From Frondihabitans sp. PhB188 (GTDB lineage Bacteria > Actinomycetota > Actinomycetes > Actinomycetales > Microbacteriaceae): 64,000 nt of DNA. How positions within the stretch are numbered: position 1 is the first letter of the stretch; the number at the start of each line of letters is the position of its first letter. The notes beneath the pieces are model-generated. The model was given only the letters and a program-made list of their open reading frames with translations, searched no databases and was not told where the DNA came from. The position numbers were made by a program, and so were the translations under genes. Below are positions 34,552 through 43,570 of this stretch, piece by piece. The stretch covers positions 36,348 through 100,347 of the forward strand of contig NZ_RJUO01000004.1 in assembly GCF_003752365.1 (NCBI RefSeq), given 5' to 3'.

Positions 34552-35618
34552 GATGCCTTCAAGAGCGAGCGGCCGTCGAACCGAGATCCAAGATCGGTCC
34601 CGACTCGCCCCGTCCAGATCATCCGCCGAATGAGAACGCGGGCTTCCGATGCGGCGACGCCGTTGGTTGCCGCCGTCGCAGCAATGTCGTCGAGGGTCCC
34701 GCCGAGATTCGATTTAATGAGGCTCCACACCTGGCGGCCCCGGGTGTTGTAGTCGTCGTCCGACGGGCGTGCGGAAGCCATCATCCCCAAATTCTGGACG
34801 ATTCGCTGGTGCATGCCGGTCCAGACGAGGTGCCCCATGCCAGCTCCCGCGAGCTGATGCGCGACAGCGGCATGCTTGTCGACCCATTCGGGTTTCGCCG
34901 CCTCTTCGGGTGTTTTCACGTCTACAAACAGCAGACACCCGCAGCTGCTCAGGATGAGGTAGTCGGGAGTGTGGGTGGTGTCTTCTTCCCGCCACCTGAA
35001 TCGCATCGTCATGGGCTGGGAGGCGATGTGCACGATCTCGGGATGGAAGTCCGCAAGTACGGCGAAGCTGCGTTCCAGTTGCGACTCGAACGCTACGAGG
35101 TCTCGGTTCGTGTGCAGCCACACGGTGCCCGGCTTGTGACCCTGTGCGTAATTGCGCTGGAACCTCCGCACCGGGTAGCAGTCGATCAGGTCGCGTTCCG
35201 TGAGGCTGTCCAGCGGGACATTCCTTCGCCTGAGCCCCGTGTTGATGACGACAACGCAGCCGTGCGGCGGAGGCGCCGGCAACTTCGGCTTCTTGACCTG
35301 TCGAGAGTTGACTGGCCACGCCAGACGCGCGCGCCTGCCGATCCCGGCGAATGATGCCAGGGCCGGCGGAGTCGAGAAATCGACCCACCCGGCCTCGGCG
35401 CGCGGAGAGTCCTCGCTGAGCCTAGGCGACCAGAATGGAGACGACCACGCATTCAATTGTTCCCGGGCCAGCGTGACCTGAGCCCCGGCAAGAGCGTCGA
35501 CCGATTTCAGACTGTGCCCTGCGCGCATCGAGTCGTTCGAGGCGAAGAGCGCTGGAGGCATTGCGCTCACTAACGCGCCACCGAGATCACGTCGAGGCTC
35601 GTCGTGTCGTACAGCCAT
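34548..35618 (-). CDS. tnsA: TnsA-type endonuclease of a Tn7-like element
   Basis: 356 residues from ATG 35618, chosen for its GGAG site; the frame is open to 35699. The TnsA nuclease core has Glu in VAFESQLERSF, Asp in HTPDYLI and Lys in FVDVKTPEEAAKP. This is the E-D-K set of the PD-(D/E)XK fold. A winged-helix-like C-terminus follows (ATNGVAASEARVLIRRMIW). TnsA cuts the 5' ends, making cut-and-paste transposition possible. Its N-terminal ~100 residues are longer than in E. coli TnsA and unfamiliar. Confidence 0.85.
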   Translation of the reverse strand: MAVRHDEPRRDLGGALVSAMPPALFASNDSMRAGHSLKSVDALAGAQVTLAREQLNAWSSPFWSPRLSEDSPRAEAGWVDFSTPPALASFAGIGRRARLAWPVNSRQVKKPKLPAPPPHGCVVVINTGLRRRNVPLDSLTERDLIDCYPVRRFQRNYAQGHKPGTVWLHTNRDLVAFESQLERSFAVLADFHPEIVHIASQPMTMRFRWREEDTTHTPDYLILSSCGCLLFVDVKTPEEAAKPEWVDKHAAVAHQLAGAGMGHLVWTGMHQRIVQNLGMMASARPSDDDYNTRGRQVWSLIKSNLGGTLDDIAATAATNGVAASEARVLIRRMIWTGRVGTDLGSRFDGRSLLKAS

Positions 35619-36195
35619 GTCAGCTCCAACCGTCCGGAAATGCGGAACGGGGGCACCGGACTGACTCGCCCAGCGCCCCCGCCACACCGCGGTCAACAAA
35701 TCAGCAGGCCATGGGGGTGTCCCGCCCGCGGTGTGGTGAGTCGACGTTCGTTTTGGGTCGCGCCGCGCAACGAACTCGTCACGTGGAAAACCATAGAGCA
35801 GATCCCGGTGTTTGCACCAACTTAAATTCCAAGATCGACGTGACTTCGGAAACTAAATATTTCTCGAATAATGAGACAAAACGCAGGTCAAGCATGTACT
35901 GTAGAACGTAAGCAAGTTGTAACATTTCAGATATGAGGATGGGTGGCTGCTTGGAATTCCAGTTGAAGCTGGGATAGGCTCATCACTGATCCAGGGCACG
36001 CAAAATACCGGCCCGGGCAAATGCCCGTCCGGTGGCGCACCCACAAGTCCCCACGCTGATTCCTAGGCAGCGAGGGACCTCGTGCCCGCGAGAATGCGTC
36101 GTTGCATTCCAGGTTGAGAGATCCTGTCGCTGATTTTGCCATGCACTGCAACTGCCGGCAATCGCGACTCCGATCATCTTGACCAAGGAGACAAC
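35619..36195. other. Gap upstream of tnsA with inverted repeats
   Basis: No gene is seen in 577 bp. CCACACCGCGG (35682-35692) and CCGCGGTGTGG (35726-35736) form an 11-bp inverted repeat. GTTCGTT (35745-35751) and AACGAAC (35769-35775) form a second one. They may be TnsB-binding or operator sites for the tns operon. In Tn7 tnsA lies next to the right end, so one end of this element is expected here. I could not identify it. Confidence 0.45.
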
Positions 36196-36414
36196 GTGCC
36201 CTACCGGCAGCCCAACCCCAATACCTTGCAAGCAGATCTTCTTAAACGCATCAGCGAGGCCACTGAAATGCGAGCGCAGTTGACCGAGGAACGACGCCGA
36301 CTCGTTCTCGAAGCCAATGAAAGCGGCCTGTCGATGAGGCAGCTGTCTGAGCTTCTCAACGTTCCGCTCGGGACCGCTTCAGGCTGGGTTCGGGAGGCGC
36401 GCCGCTCACAGTGA
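36196..36414 (+). CDS. Small helix-turn-helix protein
   Basis: 72 residues from GTG 36196, with an excellent AAGGAG site seven bases upstream. A basic N-terminus and a helix rich in Glu/Arg (ATEMRAQLTEERRRLVLEA) precede a helix-turn-helix, SGLSMRQLSELLNVPLGTAS followed by GWVREARR. It is probably a DNA-binding regulator. A decayed relative lies at 41433-41581. In both places a metallophosphoesterase sequence follows, so the HTH gene seems to be a regular partner of that enzyme. Confidence 0.65.
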   Translation: MPYRQPNPNTLQADLLKRISEATEMRAQLTEERRRLVLEANESGLSMRQLSELLNVPLGTASGWVREARRSQ

Positions 36415-36479
36415 CGAAGGAAAATGCGTGAGGCGCCGTCGTAAGCACATTGGGCCACCTCCGTCCTCACCAGTGCGAC

Positions 36480-36943
36480 AGCCCGCGATCGAGATCGGAG
36501 GTACACCTTTGCGCTGAACGGGCCGCGCTCTGCACCGGCGGTGCCGCGTCGCTTCAAGATCATCTAGACGAAAGCCTCAATTGGTGGCCTGAAGAGTCGG
36601 CATCTGACACCGATATCGAAGCAGCTTATCGCGAGGCCGATATTGACATTCTCCTCACGCACGAGGCTCCGACAGCCGCGACCTCGGCCACTCGGGATGT
36701 TGAGATGGTTGAGAATCCCAAGGGATTCCGTACCGAGCGATTGATGGCGTCCGCCCTGAGTAGAGATCGGACGGAGCGACTGTCTGTCACGCTGCGTCCG
36801 GCCCTGCATGTCCACAGCCACATGTACAAGAGCGCGACCGGTTGAATCGTCGACGGTCGCGAAGGCATCTCACTCGGGCAAGACGACAGGCCTGGCAACC
36901 TCGTCGCCCTCAACCTCGAAACTCTGAATTGGAGGTTTATCTG
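36480..36943 (+). pseudogene. Decayed metallophosphoesterase, second copy
   Basis: The sequence aligns with the C-terminal half of the intact enzyme at 42709-43545. GGAASLQDHLDESLNWWPEE, DILLTHEAP, a degenerate HVHSHM in place of HGHMH, and finally NLVALNLETLNWRF are all in order. A frameshift near 36530 and a TGA at 36843-36845 break it, and the N-terminal half with GDWHND is missing. It follows the intact small HTH gene. Confidence 0.7.
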
Positions 36944-37474
36944 ATGGGCGGCGGCATTATCTGTCTGCTCTCGGACACGCTTCGGGACGGCTGCTAGGCC
37001 ATGCAGATACCGGCTGAGGGGCTCGGTGCAAAGAGCAGTGGACGCCCTTTTCCACTAGTCCGACCAGAAGTGGGTCCCTCGTGTGTCGCCCGCTCTACCG
37101 AATAGCAAGACAGTTCCCACCTCGAACCCCCACGCATTAACTGAGACTGAGAACGCCGACGGCATTCACGGCGCGGCCCTGAATCGAATCGCCGAGGCCG
37201 TGGACCCAGCAGCGGTCGACTCTGAAGCCCGATTGGAGTGGGTTGACGAGATTGAAAGCCTCCGCCGAGCTAAAAACCCCCGCTCAGACAGGGATTGGGA
37301 GCCGTCGCACAACGCGAACGCGCCAAGCGCATAACGGCCATCATCCGACTATTGAATCGATACTTGTTTGCAGAATAAAAGTATCGACGAGATAGACATT
37401 CCGAATAGCGCATGGTGAAAAGTTCAGCGGTCGCCCCTAACATGGCCATAGGACCACCGGGGGGATATGTCATC
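36944..37474. other. Gap before the Gabija operon
   Basis: No recognisable gene is seen. A frame at 37083-37334 (GTG start, hydrophilic, 83 codons) could encode a small protein but has no ribosome-binding site and no family. The region should contain the gajAB promoter. Confidence 0.45.
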
Positions 37475-39433
37475 ATGCACATCGAATCAGTGACGGTTAC
37501 GAATTTTCGATGCTTCGGGGGCGAGCCAACTCGCGTCGATCTTCGACAGGACCTGACGGCATTCATCGGCAGCAACGGCTCCGGCAAGACCGCCATGTGC
37601 CAATCGATCCAGCGCGTCTTCGGCGTCAGCAACGACGAACGACAAATCCGTCAAGACGACTTCCACAACGCGGACCCCACCGATCTGACGGTGACGACGC
37701 GTAACCTGCGGGTGGACATCGTCCTGGCTTTCCCCGAACTAGACGTCGCCGACGCCGACGTCTCGACCGTTCCCGATTTTTACCGGCACATGTCCGCGTC
37801 ACCAGACGGAACTCTGAAAACTCGCGTCGTCCTCGAATCCGTATGGACCGCCGATGGAACCATCGACGGCGACATCGAGACGCGCTTGCAAGTTGTAACC
37901 ACACTCGACGACGACTACTCGACAGACCAGGTCCATCCGGTCCCCGCTGCCGAGCGTTCCAGGATCCAGTTCGTCTACGTGCCTGCATCACGAGATGGAG
38001 CGCGTCAGGTCACCAACTTTCTCCGCGGTCGGCTCTGGCGGGCAGCCCAATGGTCCGAGAAGTTGAAAGAACTGATCGCAAAAAATGCCGCGGAAGTCGG
38101 CGCCGCTTTTCGTTCCGAGGAGCCGACCGCAGCAGTGGAGAACGCGTTCCGGGAGCGTTGGCACAAGCTCCATGGTGCAGGTGTCAACGGCGAACCGCGT
38201 CTTCAAGCCGTCGAGCAGGATGCGTCCGAGGTTCTCCGAGACGCCGAGCTGGCCTTCGAACCCGATCCGGGGCAACGCCCTCGACCCGCTCGCCTTCTCA
38301 GCGACGGGCAACGCTCTCTCCTACACCTTGCGCTGACTACGGCGAGTCTCGACATCGAGCGATCACTGCTCGGCGATACACCTCCTCCGGGCTTCGACCT
38401 GGACCGCGGCCTGTTACCGTCGTTGACCGTCGTCGCGGTCGAGGAACCCGAGAACAATCTCGCGCCCTTCTACCTATCTCGCATCGTCGGCCAGTTCCTC
38501 GAGTTGGGTTCCTACCCCCACGCACAAGTGCTGCTCTCGACACACTCGGCCAGCGCGATGACTCGTATCGATCCTCTCGCTGTCCGACATTTCCGACTGG
38601 ACGCGTCAACGGCCAGCTCATCAGTGCGCAGCATCGCACTCCCGGCGGCACCCGGAGATGTCGAGAAGTACGTTCGCCAGGCCGTGCAGGCTCACCCAGA
38701 GCTGTACTTCGCTCGCTTCGTCATTCTTGGGGAAGGCGACTCGGAGCAGATGGTCATTCCCGCCGTAGCCAGCGCCATGGGAATCGATCTCGACCCCTCG
38801 TTCGTGTCCGTGGTTCCGCTTGGAGGGCGGCACACGAACCACTTCTGGCGGCTTCTCGATGACCTCTCGATCCCGCATGCCACGCTCCTCGACCTGGACT
38901 TCGGCAGAGCCGGCGGCGGTCCCGGCCGAGTGAAAGACGCGTGCGTGAATCTGCTCGAACTCGGTTACGACGTCCTTGAAGGCATCGATGCATTCGACTC
39001 TCCCGAATCGATCTCGCCGCAGAGCACGCTCCAGGAACTCATTCCAGTCAAGCTAGCGCTAGAGATGCACAACGTTTTCTTCTCGACGCTCCTCGACTTG
39101 GACATGATGATGCTCGAACACTACGAGGCCGCGTACACGACAATCCAAGGTACTCAACGAGGCCCCGATCTCGACTCGGACGCAGCATGGTCGGTCCTTC
39201 ACACGGGAGGAAGTGAGAGCGGAGTGACGTACTGGACGGGGGCCATGGACGTAGGCGTTCGAGCGCACCGCGCCCTGCTTATGCAGTGGTACCGCTACCT
39301 CTTCAGCAATCGATCCAAGCCCACCACGCACCTGGCAGCCCTCGCCAGACTAAGCACCGACGACCTCAAGTCACCGCCTGCGCCCCTCGCCAAGTTGATC
39401 AAGGCAGCGGAGGAAGGCGTCCGCGAATCATGA
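37475..39433 (+). CDS. gajA: GajA-type OLD-family ATPase-nuclease (Gabija)
   Basis: 652 residues from ATG 37475, nine bases after GGGGGGA. An ABC-type ATPase half has Walker A FIGSNGSGKTAM, signature LLSDGQRSLLHLAL, Walker B VVAVEEPENN and the H-loop LLSTHS. The TOPRIM nuclease half has the Glu in LGEGDSEQMVIPA and the DxD in LLDLDFGR. In Gabija, GajA is a sequence-specific DNA-nicking enzyme held back by nucleotides and active when phage depletes them. It is somewhat longer than the described ~580-residue homologue. It overlaps gajB (ATGA), as expected for a two-gene system. Confidence 0.85.
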   Translation: MHIESVTVTNFRCFGGEPTRVDLRQDLTAFIGSNGSGKTAMCQSIQRVFGVSNDERQIRQDDFHNADPTDLTVTTRNLRVDIVLAFPELDVADADVSTVPDFYRHMSASPDGTLKTRVVLESVWTADGTIDGDIETRLQVVTTLDDDYSTDQVHPVPAAERSRIQFVYVPASRDGARQVTNFLRGRLWRAAQWSEKLKELIAKNAAEVGAAFRSEEPTAAVENAFRERWHKLHGAGVNGEPRLQAVEQDASEVLRDAELAFEPDPGQRPRPARLLSDGQRSLLHLALTTASLDIERSLLGDTPPPGFDLDRGLLPSLTVVAVEEPENNLAPFYLSRIVGQFLELGSYPHAQVLLSTHSASAMTRIDPLAVRHFRLDASTASSSVRSIALPAAPGDVEKYVRQAVQAHPELYFARFVILGEGDSEQMVIPAVASAMGIDLDPSFVSVVPLGGRHTNHFWRLLDDLSIPHATLLDLDFGRAGGGPGRVKDACVNLLELGYDVLEGIDAFDSPESISPQSTLQELIPVKLALEMHNVFFSTLLDLDMMMLEHYEAAYTTIQGTQRGPDLDSDAAWSVLHTGGSESGVTYWTGAMDVGVRAHRALLMQWYRYLFSNRSKPTTHLAALARLSTDDLKSPPAPLAKLIKAAEEGVRES

Positions 39434-41346
39434 AACGACCAATCCCAACTACCGTAAGCACGGAGGATTGGCGACCGGTCGAGATAGCCGATCTGGAAGA
39501 TGCCGCATGGAGGGCGATGCGGCACGTCGGTTGCGCGTCGATCTCGGCCGGCCCAGGATCCGGGAAGACCGAGTTTCTGGCGCAACGCGCGGCTTTCCTT
39601 CTCCAAACGGGAACGTGCCCGACGCCTCAGAAGGTCCTCGCCATCTCCTTCAAGAGAGAATCCGCAGCAAATCTGCGAAGGCGCGTGTCGCGGAGAGTCC
39701 CTGATCAGGTACGCAGGTTCCACTCGATGACCTTCGACGCCTTTGCGAAGGGCATCGTTGACCACTTCCACGCACTCCTTCCGAGACCGTGGGCGCTCTC
39801 GACTCTCGATTACGAAGTGGCTCTGCTCGGAAAGAAGGAGGTGCGAGCACTTCTTGCTGGCATAAGTCGCAAGCCACCCTCTCCTAGGTCCAGCAGTGTC
39901 TTGCAGAACCTGGATCCGGGCTTTTTTCTACCCGAAGTCCTAGGTAGGTGGCCTTTGCCGATCGATCCCTCCGTCGCGCCCGTCGAGGATGCCGATCTAG
40001 CGGCTTGGAGCTGGTGGAGCACCAACTACCGCGGTCAGGATCAACAACTTCTCGACTTCACAATGATCAATCGGCTGGCAGAACTCATCGTCCGATCGAG
40101 CCCGCAAGTGCGTCGAGCTATCCGCGTGACCTACCCCTTCGTCTTCGTCGACGAATTCCAGGACACGACCGACGCTCAAATGACTCTTCTCAAAACAGTC
40201 TTCGGCGACTCAAGTACGCACGTGACCGCTGTCGGGGATCGCAAACAGCGCATCATGAAATTCGCTGGCGCTCTCGACGCCGCGATGGAACGCTTCGAGA
40301 CAGAGTTCGATGCATCGCGGTTCGAACTCATCAGCAACTTCAGGTCTTCGCCCGACCTCGTCAGCGCGCAACACCATGTCGCATCGGTCCTTGACCCGGA
40401 TGTCGCAATCGCCGTCTCCAAGGCCCGCGTCGAAGAAGGGCACACCGCCGTCGCTCTCTGGAATTTCAACGACCATACATCGCAAGCTGACTATCTGGCC
40501 CGGTGGATCGCCGAGGACATCTCCGCGTCGGGTCGAGCCGCATCGGACTACGCGATCATCGCACGGCAGTTCATCGGCAAGTGGTACGAAGAATTCGAAC
40601 AGGCCTTTTCAGAGGCCGGCGTTGATCTGAGAAACGACGATGCCAAGTACGAATCGATCACTCTTCAAGACCTTCTGAAGCATGATCTGACACGGCTCCT
40701 CCTCGGTGTCTTGAAGCTCGCAGTCTTCAGCCGCGGCCTGCCCGACGTCTGGACCGACATAGCAGAACTGATCGGCAGGGTTCGAGGCTCCGATCTGGAC
40801 GTCAGCTCCGAACGCGCGACGTCAGAGCACCTTCGCTCCGTCACGCAAGACCTCCGGGCCTGGCTCCATGCAAACCCGCCCTCAACGGTCGACGGAGAGA
40901 CTCTCGTCGATCAGTTGCTGCAGGTGGCTACCGAGGGAGAACTATCTTCGTTCGTTCGCGGCCAGCAGGCCGGTGATCAATTCATGGAACTCGTTCGCGC
41001 ATTCATTACCCGGGTGACGGAAGCGATCGACGCTGGCGACGACTGGGAGTCCGTAGTCCGAACCTTTGAGTCTGCCGATGCCGTCTCCCTCATGACATTC
41101 CACCGAAGTAAAGGGCTGGAATACCACACCGTCATCGCCGTCGGCCTCGACGATGAACAGTGGTGGTCTTATCAATACGGTCCAGAAGAGGGAATATCGA
41201 CCTTCTTCGTGGGGCTCTCCCGAGCTGCACATCGAATGGTTTTCTGCACCACGAAAGACGCGCGAGTCATGAAGATCCGAGAGCTGTTCGCACTTCTGAA
41301 AAAGATGGGAGTAGTGGAGCACGATCATGCGAGTCGAGGTTTTTGA
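39430..41346 (+). CDS. gajB: GajB-type UvrD-like helicase (Gabija)
   Basis: 638 residues from ATG 39430 inside the ATGA overlap. Superfamily 1A helicase motifs are all present: SAGPGSGKTEF (I), the FVFVDEFQDTTDAQM DEXQ box (II), VGDRKQRIMKFAGA (III), ISNFRSS (IV), SLMTFHRSKGLEYHTVIAVG (V) and VGLSRAAHRM (VI). GajB binds GajA and helps sense DNA ends or nucleotide loss during infection. The pairing of an OLD-type ATPase with a UvrD-like helicase is the definition of Gabija, so the two calls support one another. Confidence 0.85.
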   Translation: MKRPIPTTVSTEDWRPVEIADLEDAAWRAMRHVGCASISAGPGSGKTEFLAQRAAFLLQTGTCPTPQKVLAISFKRESAANLRRRVSRRVPDQVRRFHSMTFDAFAKGIVDHFHALLPRPWALSTLDYEVALLGKKEVRALLAGISRKPPSPRSSSVLQNLDPGFFLPEVLGRWPLPIDPSVAPVEDADLAAWSWWSTNYRGQDQQLLDFTMINRLAELIVRSSPQVRRAIRVTYPFVFVDEFQDTTDAQMTLLKTVFGDSSTHVTAVGDRKQRIMKFAGALDAAMERFETEFDASRFELISNFRSSPDLVSAQHHVASVLDPDVAIAVSKARVEEGHTAVALWNFNDHTSQADYLARWIAEDISASGRAASDYAIIARQFIGKWYEEFEQAFSEAGVDLRNDDAKYESITLQDLLKHDLTRLLLGVLKLAVFSRGLPDVWTDIAELIGRVRGSDLDVSSERATSEHLRSVTQDLRAWLHANPPSTVDGETLVDQLLQVATEGELSSFVRGQQAGDQFMELVRAFITRVTEAIDAGDDWESVVRTFESADAVSLMTFHRSKGLEYHTVIAVGLDDEQWWSYQYGPEEGISTFFVGLSRAAHRMVFCTTKDARVMKIRELFALLKKMGVVEHDHASRGF

Positions 41347-41944
41347 AGGAAATCAGCGCTAGTCCTGAAGGTCGTGCTGCTCCTGATGGGTAGGGACGAC
41401 GGCGAAGTCCCTCGTGGCCCACAAGTCACCGATTGTCAGCCCAGCTCGACGCTATAGCATCCGGAACCGGGCTGACTTGTCGGAAGTTCTCGGAGAGCCC
41501 GAAGGCACCCTGTTTACCTGGATTCGACAGGCCAAAGCCGATGCCCGTGCAACTTCGACTTACGGCAACAAGCGTTCGTAGTCCCTACCCTTGCTCCAAA
41601 CTCGGTCACGCTCCTAATCCCGACCGGCCGTGCTCAAATTGATTGCGTCGACGCTCTTCCCACCGACCAGGGGGGGTGACCGGGAGATGGGCCAGTGGCG
41701 GTCGTGTCACTACCGACTCACGCTTCAATTTTTGCCGCATCTTTACCAAAGGCGGTTACCTTCGTAAGCTTTCCCGTGCCGAGAGGGACTCGGCTTGAGA
41801 GGACCAACTAGTCTTCCCGCCAAGCGGCGGGTTGTTGGAAAAGCACTCTGGAGTCCCCTTGCGTAAAAACGCCACGGCTCACATCCCCCCCATACGCGCG
41901 GACTTCGTTGCCGGAAGCACGCGCAAAGTTATCGCCCGCTCGTC
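41347..41944. other. Gap after Gabija with an HTH remnant
   Basis: 598 bp without an intact gene. It holds the HTH pseudogene (41433-41581) and a short CCCGCC-AAGC-GGCGGG hairpin at 41816-41831 followed by TTG. The hairpin may end an upstream transcript. The promoter of the AbiEi-like gene should lie near its right end. Confidence 0.5.
41433..41581 (+). pseudogene. Decayed copy of the small HTH gene
   Basis: One frame reads AQLDAIASGTGLTCRK. After a shift near 41485 another reads SEVLGEPEGTLFTWIRQAKA and ends at TAG 41579. Joined, they match the helix-turn-helix and tail of the intact gene at 36196-36414. The start is not recoverable. Confidence 0.6.
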
Positions 41945-42712
41945 GTGAACGACCTCGCGCCTCACGCCTTCCCGTCGTCACGGGACCTTTCCAGCCTCGC
42001 GTCCGAGCAAGAGGGTGCCCTGACGAGAAGTCAGCTGGTGCGTCTTGGTGCCACGGACGAGTGGATACTGGCGATGCTCCAAGCCGGCGATCTCTTCGAA
42101 CTCGATGACGGGATTGTTTTCCGCCACCCGGCCTACGCCATGCGATACGACGATTTTGATCGGGCTGCTTGGTTCTACGTGAACCCAGGCTCCTTCATGG
42201 AAGAGCGCCTCGACGCAGAGCGCACCCCAATGGAAGTGCTGTCAGGCGAGCGAGCGCTTTCCATTCGTCAGGAGGCAACGAGTGGCGGCCCGATCGTCTT
42301 CGCCTGCCAGGAACTTCCCTTCTACTGCAACCCCGACTACGCCTTCGTTGAACGCCCGATCCGAGCCGGCGAATGGGAGTGGTACCGAGGCGTCGCCATC
42401 ACGACGCCGGCGTTCGCAATCGCGGACATGATCCTCTGCAATCAGGACGAAGACAGCATCCACCGCGCTCTCATCGAGGTGATCCCGAAGAACGACTTTC
42501 CAGTTCTACGTTTCCTCGAGCTGATCGAACCTGCGGCGGCAGCATGGGGGCATCAGTCGAACGACAGCAAGGCCCTCTTCATGAACCTTCTTCGACTCGA
42601 TATCGTCTCCCATCGCGCCTCCGGTGGTTCAATACTCATTCAGATAATCCACAATGCCCTCGAAGTGACCTCCACCACACCCCTCAGCACAGAACCGAAC
42701 GGCACCTGGTGA
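41945..42712 (+). CDS. AbiEi-type antitoxin-like winged-helix protein
   Basis: 255 residues from GTG 41945. The N-terminal ~65 residues match the AbiEi-type winged helix: SEQEGALTRSQLVRLGATDE, then WILAMLQAGDLFELDDGIVF. The rest (~70-255) resembles the nuclease-like C-terminal region seen in larger AbiEi family members, with FACQELPFYCNPDYAF and ITTPAFAIADMI. AbiEi proteins repress their operon and neutralise nucleotidyltransferase toxins. Here the coupled partner is not AbiEii but a metallophosphoesterase, which makes this an unusual pair. Confidence 0.65.
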   Translation: MNDLAPHAFPSSRDLSSLASEQEGALTRSQLVRLGATDEWILAMLQAGDLFELDDGIVFRHPAYAMRYDDFDRAAWFYVNPGSFMEERLDAERTPMEVLSGERALSIRQEATSGGPIVFACQELPFYCNPDYAFVERPIRAGEWEWYRGVAITTPAFAIADMILCNQDEDSIHRALIEVIPKNDFPVLRFLELIEPAAAAWGHQSNDSKALFMNLLRLDIVSHRASGGSILIQIIHNALEVTSTTPLSTEPNGTW

Positions 42713-43545
42713 CCGGCCGCACCCGCTCCTGGTCCCAGACCCTCCACGACATCGACGCCATGAAAGTTGCGATGCAAAACGAGGAAGAAGTGATAATCGC
42801 CGGCGACTGGCACAACGACATCACGTGGCTCATGAACGTCTTCCCCCGAGCCCGCCGGGCGTCACCCGCTTCTCGGACGCTCCTGCACCTCGGCGACATC
42901 GAAATCGGGGGTCACGGCGACACCCACAGGGCCGCGGTCTTAAACTTCATCGATGAACGGTGCCGTGGCAACGGCATCGACCGTGTTCTCGTCACCCCTG
43001 GCAACCACGACAACTGGGACCGCATCACCCAGAAGAGAGCCTGGCGACTCGGTTTGCCCGCCCCACTGAGTGAGTACGTCTGGGTTCTTCCCCGCGGATA
43101 CCGCTTCACGATCGGTGACAAGACTTTTATGTCATTCGGCGGAGCTGCCTCAGTCCAGAGCGTCGTCGACGAGGGCAAGAACTGGTGGCCGGCGGAAGTC
43201 GCTCCCAACGACGAGTACGAGGCGGCGGGCGCCGCCGGCTTCGCAGACGTGATGCTCACCCACGAAGCCATCAATGGTGGTCCCGATCGGATCGAGGACA
43301 TCATCCACGGCAAAGCCAATGGACGCTGGTTTCCCGAACGACTCGAAGCGTCTGAGCGGTCACGAGCGCTCACGACCGCACTCTTCGATGCCGTGCGCCC
43401 CGGGCTGCTCCTCCACGGCCACATGCACGCCAGAGGCGAGAAAACCCTCCCCGACGGGCGCCGCATCATCGCCCTCGCCGACAACCGGACCGCCGGCAAT
43501 GTCGGCATCCTCGACGTGGAGACACTGGCATGGAGGTGGGCGTGA
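42709..43545 (+). CDS. Calcineurin-like metallophosphoesterase
   Basis: 278 residues from GTG 42709, overlapping the previous stop (GTGA). An internal ATG at 42760 is possible but less coupled. All metal-binding motifs of the superfamily are present in order: GDWHND, LLHLGDIE, TPGNHDNWD, MLTHEA and LLHGHMHAR. The protein is soluble, with no signal peptide or nucleic-acid-binding domain. The substrate may be a phosphodiester in nucleotides, RNA or DNA. Coupling to an AbiEi-like protein suggests a toxin-antitoxin or abortive-infection unit; this is inference. Confidence 0.8.
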   Translation: MTGRTRSWSQTLHDIDAMKVAMQNEEEVIIAGDWHNDITWLMNVFPRARRASPASRTLLHLGDIEIGGHGDTHRAAVLNFIDERCRGNGIDRVLVTPGNHDNWDRITQKRAWRLGLPAPLSEYVWVLPRGYRFTIGDKTFMSFGGAASVQSVVDEGKNWWPAEVAPNDEYEAAGAAGFADVMLTHEAINGGPDRIEDIIHGKANGRWFPERLEASERSRALTTALFDAVRPGLLLHGHMHARGEKTLPDGRRIIALADNRTAGNVGILDVETLAWRWA

Positions 43546-43570
43546 ATGCCTGCAACGGAAAACAGATCTC

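Noticed and set aside
29236..35618. CRISPR-associated transposon
   Set aside because: No cas gene, no array and no direct repeats with regular spacers were found near the Tn7-like genes.
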